NCBI GenBank assembly: GCA_035317605.1
Contig: DATHGT010000259.1
Location: forward strand, 1-10,702
DNA length: 10,702 nt
Source: DATHGT01 sp035317605
GTDB taxonomy: Bacteria; Methylomirabilota; Methylomirabilia; Rokubacteriales; CSP1-6
Reading direction: 5' to 3'
Positions 1-5,667 of this stretch are shown here, piece by piece. The notes under the pieces were generated by a model. The model ran no database searches. It had not been told where the DNA came from and saw only the letters and a program-made list of their open reading frames with translations. A program made the position numbers and the translations under genes. Position 1 is the stretch's first letter; the number at the start of each line of letters is the position of its first letter.

Positions 1-1493
1 CCCAGGAGCTTGCCCTCGCGGCTGAACGCGATCTCGATCTCGTGGACCTGCTCGCGTTCCTGGGCCGCGGAAATGAAGTGCTCGCGGCGATCTTCGATCC
101 ACTTCACCGGACGGCCCAGATGACGCGCCAGCCAGCAGACCAGCGCTTCTTCCGGGTAGAAGCTGCCCTTGGGCCCGAGGCCGCCGCCCACGTCGGGCGG
201 CGCGATCACGCGGACGCGGTGCTCGGGCAGATCGAACAAGTACGTCAGCATGGCGCGGATGGTGTGGGGGGCCTGGGTCGCGTCCCACACCGTGAAGGCG
301 TCGAGGGCCTGGTCGTAGCGCGCGACTACGCCGCGGCCTTCCATCGAGTGGCTGCCGCCCCGCATGATCCGGAACGTCTCGCGCAGCGTGTGATCGGCCG
401 AGGCGAAGGCGCGCTCGGGCTGCCCCACGCGCTGAACGATGTGGGCGGCGATGTTGTCGGCGATCTCCTCGTACACGCGCGGGGCGCCGGGGGCCAGCGC
501 CGCCGCGGGCGACGCCGCCACCGGCAGCGTGTCGTACTCGACACGGATCGCGTCGCACGCGTCTTCGGCGACCGCGCGCGATTCGGCGACGACCGCCGCC
601 ACCACCTCGCCGGCGTAGCGGACCTTCTCGCGCGGCAGCGTGTGGCGGATGCCGTGACGGAGCGACATGCCGGGCACCGGGTTCGGCATGCGCGCCGGCC
701 ACGGCTTCTGGATGTCGGCGACGTCATCCGCGGTCACGACCGCGAGCACACCGGGCAACCCGCGAGCCGCGGACGTGTCGATCCGCCGCACGCGCGCGTG
801 GGCGTGCGGGCTGCGCAGCATCGCCGCGTGGGCGACGCCGGGGATCTCCAGGTCGTCGACGAACGTGCCGCGCCCGGTGAGCAGCCGCGCATCCTCCCGG
901 CGCGGGACCGGCGCGCCGATGTAGCCGCCCTCCGGCGTGCGCATCGCCGGCGCCGGATCGACGCGCGCCGGCGACGCGGGTCCACTCGACGGCTGCGCGC
1001 CTGCCGAGGCGTCGTCGAGCCGATCGCCGGCGACGAGCGCGAGCACCGCGTCGACCATGCCCTGATAGCCCGTGCAGCGACAGAGATGGCCGGCCAGCGT
1101 CTCGCGGATCTCGTCTTCGGTGAGCCGCGGGTTGCCCCGCAGCGCCGCGGTGAGCGACATGAGAATGCCGCCCGTGCAGAAGCCGCACTGCACGCCGTGG
1201 TGGCGGACGAACTCGGCTTGCAACGCGTTGAGCTGCGCCGGGTCGTGCGCCAGGCCCTCGACGGTCTCGACGCGGTGTCCGTCGGCCTGCACGGCCAGCA
1301 TCAGGCAGCCGCGCACGGCCTCGCCGTCGACCAGCACCGTGCACGCGCCGCAGACGCCGTGCTCGCAGCCCACGTGGGTGCCGGTCAGGCGCAGCTGGTC
1401 GCGCAACACGTCGACCAGCGTGGTGCGCGTGTCCACGGTCGCCTGGCGTGGCTGGCCGTTCACGGTGAGCGCGATCGTTCGCGTCTGGGTCAT
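1..1493 (-). CDS. CoxS-CoxL fusion: molybdenum hydroxylase, [2Fe-2S] plus molybdopterin domains (3' end outside window)
   Basis: A xanthine dehydrogenase/CO dehydrogenase-like enzyme that would hydroxylate a small organic substrate at a Mo-pterin centre and pass electrons through two [2Fe-2S] clusters. Residues 1-160 are a complete CoxS-type small subunit. The plant-ferredoxin cluster cysteines are C43, C48, C51 and C63 (GCEHGVCGACTVLVDG), and the second cluster has CGFC at 103-106 and CRC at 138-140. A Pro/Ala/Ser-rich linker (about 160-188) leads in the same frame into a CoxL-type large subunit: REDARLLTGRGTFVDDL near 199-215, GGGLG at 436-440 and GRPVKWIEDRREHF around 460-473. The reading frame is open to the left edge (497 codons), so the Mo-active-site half is missing. 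No FAD (CoxM) domain lies between the two parts. The ATG at 1493 gives the normal CoxS N-terminus but has no clear Shine-Dalgarno sequence; translation may couple to the SPFH gene 22 bp upstream. The substrate cannot be told from this half. Confidence 0.93.
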   Translation of the reverse strand, partial: MTQTRTIALTVNGQPRQATVDTRTTLVDVLRDQLRLTGTHVGCEHGVCGACTVLVDGEAVRGCLMLAVQADGHRVETVEGLAHDPAQLNALQAEFVRHHGVQCGFCTGGILMSLTAALRGNPRLTEDEIRETLAGHLCRCTGYQGMVDAVLALVAGDRLDDASAGAQPSSGPASPARVDPAPAMRTPEGGYIGAPVPRREDARLLTGRGTFVDDLEIPGVAHAAMLRSPHAHARVRRIDTSAARGLPGVLAVVTADDVADIQKPWPARMPNPVPGMSLRHGIRHTLPREKVRYAGEVVAAVVAESRAVAEDACDAIRVEYDTLPVAASPAAALAPGAPRVYEEIADNIAAHIVQRVGQPERAFASADHTLRETFRIMRGGSHSMEGRGVVARYDQALDAFTVWDATQAPHTIRAMLTYLFDLPEHRVRVIAPPDVGGGLGPKGSFYPEEALVCWLARHLGRPVKWIEDRREHFISAAQEREQVHEIEIAFSREGKLL

Positions 1494-1515
1494 GCGACAG
1501 GCGTGGATCAGGGCC

Positions 1516-2463
1516 CTATTTCTTTTCTCTTGGTGCGCCTCGCAAGATATCCGAGTCCAAGATGAAGTTCTGGCCCGAAGGGAGCATCATCACCTGGATC
1601 TTGTCGCTCAGCTTCTGAACCATCGCGTACCGCACGAGCTCCGGCGTCAGAGAAGCCGCCAATTTCTTGTTCGCCTCCGCCTCCTTCTCGGCGCGAAATA
1701 ATATGGCACTGCCCTCTCCTTTGGCCCGTTCGATGGCCTGCTGAGCTTTGTGCTTCTCCCCCTCGATCTTTTGCTGTTCTTCCAGGGCTCGCTGGGTGGC
1801 GATCTGTTTGTCTTCGATGGCTTTCTTGAACTCGGGGTTGAAGTCGATGTTGTCCAGAAGCAAATCAACCACTTCGATCGAGAAGGGGGATAGTTCTCTC
1901 TCCAGTCTTTCCCGGACGGCCTTTCGGATGTTTTCTCGGTTGGGGGCGATCTCGACGCTCTTGTACTTCACGGTCTCATCTTTGAAATTCTGGATGACCC
2001 TCGATTCGACCAGGACATTGAAGAAGTTGGGGCCGACGGTCCGATAGAGCTGCTGGATGGTCTGGGGAGACACGCGAACATTGAGACTGGCTCTGACAAA
2101 GACATCCTGGCTTTCTTCGCTGAAGGCGTTGAGCTTGTCGAAGACGCGACGCTGCACCTGGATATTGGCCAGCACGACGTCGCGCCACGGCGCCACGAAC
2201 TGGAGTCCCTCACCGATCTGGCCTTTGATGCCGCCAAATTCATAGACGACACCGATATGTCCGGCCGGCACTTGGTGGACCGCGGCGAAAAAAGTGCTGA
2301 AGGCCATGAGGCCAAGGATCAAGAACCCTCCCGGTTTCAGCAAACCGGCCAGGTACAGTAGCCTGGATTGCCGGTAGTCACGGATGTCCGGCAAGTTTCT
2401 GTTGGCGGTGAAGAGGATTACGGCGATCACTGTAAGGACCACCATCCAGATGACATACGACAT
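1516..2463 (-). CDS. SPFH/prohibitin-family membrane protein (stomatin/prohibitin/HflC-like)
   Basis: A 315-residue protein of the SPFH (band 7/prohibitin) superfamily, membrane-anchored scaffolds that form ring or cage assemblies and often modulate membrane proteases. Two hydrophobic segments are visible, at about 3-20 and 46-63; many prohibitins have only one. The SPFH domain follows at about 64-215, starting with VPAGHIGVVYEFGGI and including the GEGLQFVAPWRDVV segment and the NIDFNPEFKKAIEDKQ end. A charged Ala/Glu/Lys/Gln-rich coiled coil covers about 215-265 and a short hydrophobic tail follows. The start is well supported: a strong purine-rich ribosome site (AAGGAAGGA, 2471-2479) sits 7 nt before the ATG. 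Base composition is clearly lower in GC (about 53-63% in sampled lines, against 70-78% in neighbours), which suggests more recent acquisition. The molybdenum hydroxylase fusion begins 22 bp downstream on the same strand and may be co-transcribed. The family is clear; a specific role (prohibitin, HflC or other) is not. Confidence 0.92.
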   Translation of the reverse strand: MSYVIWMVVLTVIAVILFTANRNLPDIRDYRQSRLLYLAGLLKPGGFLILGLMAFSTFFAAVHQVPAGHIGVVYEFGGIKGQIGEGLQFVAPWRDVVLANIQVQRRVFDKLNAFSEESQDVFVRASLNVRVSPQTIQQLYRTVGPNFFNVLVESRVIQNFKDETVKYKSVEIAPNRENIRKAVRERLERELSPFSIEVVDLLLDNIDFNPEFKKAIEDKQIATQRALEEQQKIEGEKHKAQQAIERAKGEGSAILFRAEKEAEANKKLAASLTPELVRYAMVQKLSDKIQVMMLPSGQNFILDSDILRGAPREKK

Positions 2464-2594
2464 GGTCTATTCCTTCCTTGCGCCTGCTCGCCTGTCGAAC
2501 CGACCGGGGCCCGCCGCCGCCAACTCCCCGTTTTCTGCGGCAAGCTTGGTCCACCCGATGCCGGGAGTCAATACGCGAAGCCCCCGGGCGGGCA

Positions 2595-2623
2595 TCGACA
2601 TCTTCCTCAGGCCTGAGGATAAT
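2595..2623 (+). promoter_or_regulatory. Sigma-70-type promoter for the hydroxyacid dehydrogenase gene
   Basis: TCGACA (2595-2600) matches the -35 consensus at 5 of 6 positions. After exactly 17 nt, GATAAT (2618-2623) matches the -10 consensus at 5 of 6. Transcription would start near 2630, giving a leader of about 30 nt that contains the GGAGGG ribosome site. This is the best promoter match in the window and stands out in GC-rich DNA. It is a sequence match only. Confidence 0.62.
2604..2619. promoter_or_regulatory. Perfect 16-bp palindrome in the promoter spacer: candidate operator
   Basis: TCCTCAGGCCTGAGGA reads identically on both strands. It occupies almost the whole -35/-10 spacer and its last two bases overlap the -10 hexamer. 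This is where a dimeric repressor would block RNA polymerase. No regulator gene is adjacent in the window, so the protein that would bind is unknown. A cruciform or RNA-hairpin role is less likely because the site lies upstream of the predicted transcription start. Confidence 0.55.
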
Positions 2624-2649
2624 CTGCGAACGCCCGCGCGCGCGGCTGC

Positions 2650-2655
2650 GGAGGG
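2650..2655 (+). promoter_or_regulatory. Ribosome binding site that decides among three tandem ATG codons
   Basis: GGAGGG touches the first of three consecutive in-frame ATG codons (2656, 2659, 2662). Measured from the GGAGG core, spacing is 1 nt to the first, 4 nt to the second and 7 nt to the third. The third ATG is therefore the most likely start; the effect on the protein is only two residues. Confidence 0.6.
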
Positions 2656-2661
2656 ATGATG

Positions 2662-3720
2662 ATGCCGACCAGAGAAGTCCTGGTGATCGTGCCGGTCGCG
2701 GACGACGCGCTGACCCGTCTCGCGTCAGTCGACCCCTGCCTGCACGTGGTCGACGCGCGGAGCTGGTTCGACGTCGAGTTCCGCGAGACGTGGCCGCCGT
2801 GGACGGTCCAGCGTTACGTGGGCGAGCGCGGGGGACCGACGAGCTCCCGTCAGGATCGCGACCGGCTGCTGGCCGACGCCGAGATCGTCCTCGGCGGTTT
2901 TCCGTTCCCGCTGGATCTTCGGGCCCGCGCGCCGCGTTTGCGCTGGTTCCACCAGCTTCCGGCCGGGGCCAGCAACCTGTTGCGCGGGGATCTGTGGGGC
3001 AGCGACGTCGTCGTCACCACCTCGCGCGGCCACGGGAGTACCCGCGCCATGGCCGAGTACGTCCTGGCCAGCGTGCTGCACTTCGCCCGGGGGCTTCACC
3101 GGGCCGCTCGCGATCGGGAGCGGCATCGCTTCGACCATCGTCCCTACCGCCCGCTGCTGCTCCAGGGCAAGACCGTCTGCGTCGTGGGCGCCGGCGGCAT
3201 CGGCCTGGAAGTCGGGCGGCTCTGCGCCAGCGCGGGCATGCGGGTGATCGGCACGCGCCGCCGGGTGGCGCCCGATGCCGCGCTGCCCACCGGATTCAGC
3301 CGCCTGGAGAGCCCGGAGCGTCTCCACGCGCTCCTCGCGGAGAGCGACGTCGTGGCGGTCTGTTGTCAGTGGACGCCGGAGACGACCAAGCTGATCGGTC
3401 GCCAGGCCTTCGCCGCCATGAAGCCGGGCGCGATCCTGGTGAACGTCGCGCGAGGGGAGATCATCGACGAAGAGGCGCTGATCTCCGCCCTCGCGGCCGG
3501 GACGCTGCGCGGCGTGGCCCTCGACGTCTACGTCGGCGAGTTCGAGCACGAGCCCGATCGTCGTCTCTGGGACGACGATCGCGTGCTCATCACCCCGCAC
3601 GTCTCCGGCGGCAGCGACGTGCGCCAGCACCGGGGCATCGACCTCTTCTGCGACAACCTGCGCGCCTACCTGGCCGGACGGCCCCTGACCAACGTCGTCG
3701 ATTGGGGGGATGGGTATTGA
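2662..3720 (+). CDS. D-isomer-specific 2-hydroxyacid dehydrogenase, probably glyoxylate/hydroxypyruvate reductase type
   Basis: A cytoplasmic NAD(P)-dependent enzyme that interconverts a 2-keto acid and a D-2-hydroxy acid. Numbering from the first ATG (2656): a substrate-binding half with a degenerate N-terminal flavodoxin-like fold (1-125); an NAD-binding Rossmann fold (about 128-315) with the dinucleotide motif GAGGIG at 178-183; and the catalytic triad of the family, R266 (NVARGEII), E295 (YVGEFE) and H315 (TPHVSGG). The Arg-to-Glu distance of 29 residues equals that of E. coli phosphoglycerate dehydrogenase as I recall it. The second Rossmann strand ends in GTRRR (199-203) with no acidic residue, which favours NADP(H) over NAD(H). 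Length (352-354) is normal. The start is taken at the third of three tandem ATGs because of ribosome-site spacing; 2656 is the longest alternative. It has its own promoter with a palindromic operator candidate. The exact substrate (glyoxylate, hydroxypyruvate or another keto acid) cannot be fixed. Confidence 0.93.
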   Translation: MPTREVLVIVPVADDALTRLASVDPCLHVVDARSWFDVEFRETWPPWTVQRYVGERGGPTSSRQDRDRLLADAEIVLGGFPFPLDLRARAPRLRWFHQLPAGASNLLRGDLWGSDVVVTTSRGHGSTRAMAEYVLASVLHFARGLHRAARDRERHRFDHRPYRPLLLQGKTVCVVGAGGIGLEVGRLCASAGMRVIGTRRRVAPDAALPTGFSRLESPERLHALLAESDVVAVCCQWTPETTKLIGRQAFAAMKPGAILVNVARGEIIDEEALISALAAGTLRGVALDVYVGEFEHEPDRRLWDDDRVLITPHVSGGSDVRQHRGIDLFCDNLRAYLAGRPLTNVVDWGDGY

Positions 3721-3733
3721 GGCCCGCAATGCG

Positions 3734-3742
3734 TGATACGCT
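3734..3742 (+). promoter_or_regulatory. Possible extended -10 element upstream of infA
   Basis: TGATACGCT in the 118-bp gap before infA fits an extended -10 (TGN followed by TACGCT). The nearest -35-like hexamer (TTGAGG, 3717-3722) is only 14 nt away, too close for normal pairing. The call rests on position, the TGN extension and the lack of a better candidate. Confidence 0.3.
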
Positions 3743-3838
3743 GGGGTCGTCGGTTGTTCCCGCGCTGTGTCCCCCCTCTCAGCCGTATCGAAACGAGGCG
3801 TCCGACCCGGACGCCGATGAAAGGCGACGCGACAAGCC

Positions 3839-4057
3839 ATGAGCAAGGAAGACGGAATCGAGGTCGAGGGTAAGGTGGTCGAGCCCCTGCCCAACGCGAT
3901 GTTCCGGGTGGTGACGGAGCACGGCCACAAGGTGCTCGCCCACATCTCGGGCAAGATGAGGATGAACCGCATCCGCATCCTGCCCGGCGACCGAGTCACG
4001 ATGCAGCTCTCGCCCTACGACCTGACCCGCGGGCGCATCACGTACCGATTCAAGTAA
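3839..4057 (+). CDS. infA: Translation initiation factor IF-1
   Basis: A 72-residue protein, exactly the size of E. coli IF-1, and nearly the whole chain can be aligned by eye to the bacterial IF-1 consensus: an N-terminal MSKEDGIEVEGKV strand, LPNAMFRV, the very conserved AHISGKMRMNRIRILPGD stretch and the SPYDLTRGRITYR end. It is a single OB-fold that binds the A site of the 30S subunit during initiation together with IF-2 and IF-3. No ribosomal-protein genes (rpmJ, rpsM, secY) are next to it, so this is either a relocated infA or an extra paralogue. Its ribosome site is weak: AAAGG about 15 nt upstream of the ATG. The SDR gene starts 19 bp downstream and is probably co-transcribed. Identity is very secure; whether it is the only infA in the genome cannot be seen. 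Confidence 0.95.
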   Translation: MSKEDGIEVEGKVVEPLPNAMFRVVTEHGHKVLAHISGKMRMNRIRILPGDRVTMQLSPYDLTRGRITYRFK

Positions 4058-4076
4058 CCGTCCGGGAGGACACTCG

Positions 4077-4829
4077 ATGGATCTCGAGCTGGCCGGCCGC
4101 ACGGCCGTGGTCACCGGATGCAGCGTGGGCATCGGGCGCGAGATCGCCCGCGTGCTCGCCGTCGAGGGCGTGGCGACGCTGATCGTCGCGCGGCGCGGGG
4201 AATTGCTGAAGACCTTGCAGGACGAGATCGAGGCGGCGGGATGGACGCGCCCGCACGCGCTGGCCCTCGATCTCGCCGACCGCGCGTCAGCGGCGCGCGT
4301 GCGCGACGAGGCCCTGGCGCGGCTGGGCCACGTCGACATCCTCGTCAACAACGCCGGCGGCTCGCGGCCGACGGCGGTGGATGCCCCCGACACCGTGTGG
4401 GACGAATCGCTGGCCATCAACTTCACGGCGGTCCGCCGGCTGACCCAGGCGCTGCTGCCCGGCATGATCGAGCGGCGGTGGGGGCGCATCCTCAACATCA
4501 CCGGCACCTCGGAGCCCGCGGGGACCAACGCGGCGGGGCCGGCCAAGGCGGCGGTGCACGCGTGGGCCAAGGGGCTCTCGCGCGACGTCGGCCGTCACGG
4601 TATCACCGTGAACTGCCTGGCCCCCGGGCGCATCCACAGCGAGCAGATCGATCAGCGCCTGCACCCCACGCGAGAAAACCAGGAGCAGTTCGCCCGCAAC
4701 ATCCCGCTCGGTTACTTCGGCGATCCCGCCGACATGGCGTACCTGGTGACGTTCCTGTGCTCGCCCAAGGCGCGCTACGTCAGCGGCGAGCGCATCCACG
4801 TCGACGGAGGCCTGCGCCGGGCCTACTGA
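4077..4829 (+). CDS. Short-chain dehydrogenase/reductase (SDR) family protein with altered active site
   Basis: A 250-residue Rossmann-fold protein of the classical SDR size (FabG-like). The cofactor motif TGCSVGIG lies at 13-20, the structural NNAG motif at 91-94, and the C-terminal region has PGRIHSEQ (183-190) and the usual end ERIHVDGGLRRAY (238-250). V38-A-R-R (37-40) after the second strand suggests NADP(H) binding. The catalytic segment is unusual. In the YxxxK motif the lysine is present (K157) but the tyrosine position is alanine (A153, within NAAGPAKAAV), and the serine strand reads LNITGTSEP (139-147) rather than the common NISS. The protein may be a divergent SDR with another proton donor, or a non-catalytic binding protein. 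The start is firm: GGGAGGA (4064-4070) is 6 nt before the ATG. It follows infA by 19 bp. The substrate is unknown. Confidence 0.9.
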   Translation: MDLELAGRTAVVTGCSVGIGREIARVLAVEGVATLIVARRGELLKTLQDEIEAAGWTRPHALALDLADRASAARVRDEALARLGHVDILVNNAGGSRPTAVDAPDTVWDESLAINFTAVRRLTQALLPGMIERRWGRILNITGTSEPAGTNAAGPAKAAVHAWAKGLSRDVGRHGITVNCLAPGRIHSEQIDQRLHPTRENQEQFARNIPLGYFGDPADMAYLVTFLCSPKARYVSGERIHVDGGLRRAY

Positions 4830-4858
4830 CCACCCGCCGTCGGAGCGCCCGCGGCCCG

Positions 4859-4888
4859 TTGACAACCGACGCGGCGGCGGTCCATAGT
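4859..4888 (+). promoter_or_regulatory. Sigma-70-type promoter of the membrane/IPT-domain gene
   Basis: A perfect TTGACA (4859-4864), then 18 nt, then CATAGT (4883-4888; 4 of 6 matches to TATAAT). It lies 42 bp before the ATG at 4930, so a leader of about 35 nt would carry the GGGGAG ribosome site (4919-4924). It suggests the membrane gene is transcribed on its own rather than as a tail of the infA-SDR unit. Confidence 0.55.
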
Positions 4889-4929
4889 CCCCTCGGGTCA
4901 ACCTATAACAGCCAACGCGGGGAGCGCGC

Positions 4930-5667
4930 ATGGACAACAAGATGTCCGAAGGGTTCAAGATGTGCGTGGGGGCGCTCTGCTTCATCGCGTTCGTCTCGCT
5001 CTTCTGGATGCTCTACAAGATGCTCGGTCAGGACAACAACGACGTGATCCGGCTCCCCGTCCTGGTGATCACCGGCGTCATGGCCCTGTTCGCCACGCTG
5101 GCCCTGGTCGCGGTGACGTTCTCGGTGGCTGGACTCACCGATCCGACCCAGGCGCTCGGCCTGCCCGAAGGGTCGGTCCGCGCGGCGATCGCGCTCAGCC
5201 TGATCGTGATCTTCGCCATCACGTCCATCTACCTGTACAGCTCGCTTTCGGAGGCCGACGCGAGTTCGCCGGGTGTCGACTTCGCCAAACAGGTGTTCGC
5301 GGTGGTGGGGACGCTGATGACGGCGGTGGCGAGCTTCTACTTCGCGTCGCGCGCCTCGACGTCCGCCGCGAAGCCGACCGCGTCGGCACCCCAGTTGACG
5401 AGCATCACGCCCACCCTGGTCTCGAAGGGGGCCGTTCCGACCGTGCCTTACAGGATCGTGGGGACCGATCTTCAGCTCGCGAAGGACGTCACTCTCGTGA
5501 TGGGCGGCACCAAGGTCCCGGGGACGGACGTCACGTCCAGGCCCGATCTGATCAAGTGTGACTTCGCCATTGATCCCGGTCTGGCGATCGGCAAGTACGA
5601 CGTGGTGGTGACGACGAGCGACGGCGCGACGGCCACGCTGCCGACCGCCCTCGAGATTACCCCGTAG
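4930..5667 (+). CDS. Four-helix membrane protein with C-terminal IPT/TIG-like domain, function unknown
   Basis: A 245-residue protein I cannot name. Four hydrophobic helices are visible: about 12-31, 43-69, 84-105 and 119-140. A Pro/Ala/Ser/Thr-rich linker (141-155) leads to a beta-rich C-terminal domain (155-245). This domain has the hallmarks of an IPT/TIG immunoglobulin-like fold: it opens with LTSITPTLVSKGA, has an IVGTDLQLAKDVTLVMGG middle, and ends GKYDVVVTTSDGATATLP. By the positive-inside rule (lysines before helix 1, the acidic loop SEADASSPGVDF between helices 3 and 4, Arg/Lys after helix 4) both ends would be cytoplasmic. Helix 3 is preceded by the loop GLPEGSVR, which looks like a constrained turn. 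The ribosome site GGGGAG is 5 nt before the ATG. The 3' end overlaps the convergent molybdopterin-subunit gene by 11 bp. The domain call is by eye; helix count is more certain than topology. Confidence 0.85.
   Translation: MDNKMSEGFKMCVGALCFIAFVSLFWMLYKMLGQDNNDVIRLPVLVITGVMALFATLALVAVTFSVAGLTDPTQALGLPEGSVRAAIALSLIVIFAITSIYLYSSLSEADASSPGVDFAKQVFAVVGTLMTAVASFYFASRASTSAAKPTASAPQLTSITPTLVSKGAVPTVPYRIVGTDLQLAKDVTLVMGGTKVPGTDVTSRPDLIKCDFAIDPGLAIGKYDVVVTTSDGATATLPTALEITP
5657..5667. other. Convergent 3' overlap of two genes
   Basis: The plus-strand membrane gene ends with TAG at 5665-5667 and the minus-strand CoxL-like gene ends with TAA at 5657-5659, so the coding ends overlap by 11 bp. There is no room for a separate terminator between them, and I see no strong hairpin followed by a T-run nearby. 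Confidence 0.85.

Larger units (their letters stand above)
2464..2661. other. Divergent intergenic regulatory region between the SPFH and hydroxyacid dehydrogenase genes
   Basis: No gene is seen here. The right half carries the rightward promoter and palindrome listed separately. For the leftward SPFH gene a TTGACT hexamer is readable on the minus strand (2566-2571), but no good -10 lies at the expected distance (best is CAAGCT), so that promoter is unresolved. The composition changes inside this region, from the lower-GC SPFH gene to the GC-rich plus-strand genes. Confidence 0.6.

Noticed and set aside
724..1493. Split of the left-edge gene into separate CoxS and CoxL genes at the in-frame ATG at 944
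   Set aside because: No stop codon lies between the parts and no ribosome site precedes M184, so one fused chain is the simpler reading.
42..1565. A 507-codon open frame on the plus strand, antisense to the CoxS-CoxL fusion
   Set aside because: Composition is Arg/Ala/Gly/His-rich with no recognisable motif, while the minus strand gives clear ferredoxin and molybdopterin motifs. Long antisense frames are expected in high-GC coding DNA.
2561..2571. TTGACT on the minus strand as a promoter for the SPFH gene
   Set aside because: No acceptable -10 hexamer lies at 16-18 nt, so it is not listed as a promoter.
2478..3842. A 454-codon plus-strand frame covering the hydroxyacid dehydrogenase in another frame
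   Set aside because: Arg/Pro-rich with no motif; it begins inside the divergent promoter region and overlaps a certain gene.
2725..3999. A 424-codon minus-strand frame opposite the hydroxyacid dehydrogenase and infA
   Set aside because: It is antisense to two securely identified genes, and its translation has no family features.
4858..4902. Inverted repeat GTTGAC ... GTCAAC around the membrane-gene promoter
   Set aside because: Arms of only 6 bp separated by 33 nt, and one arm is the -35 box itself; chance is likely.
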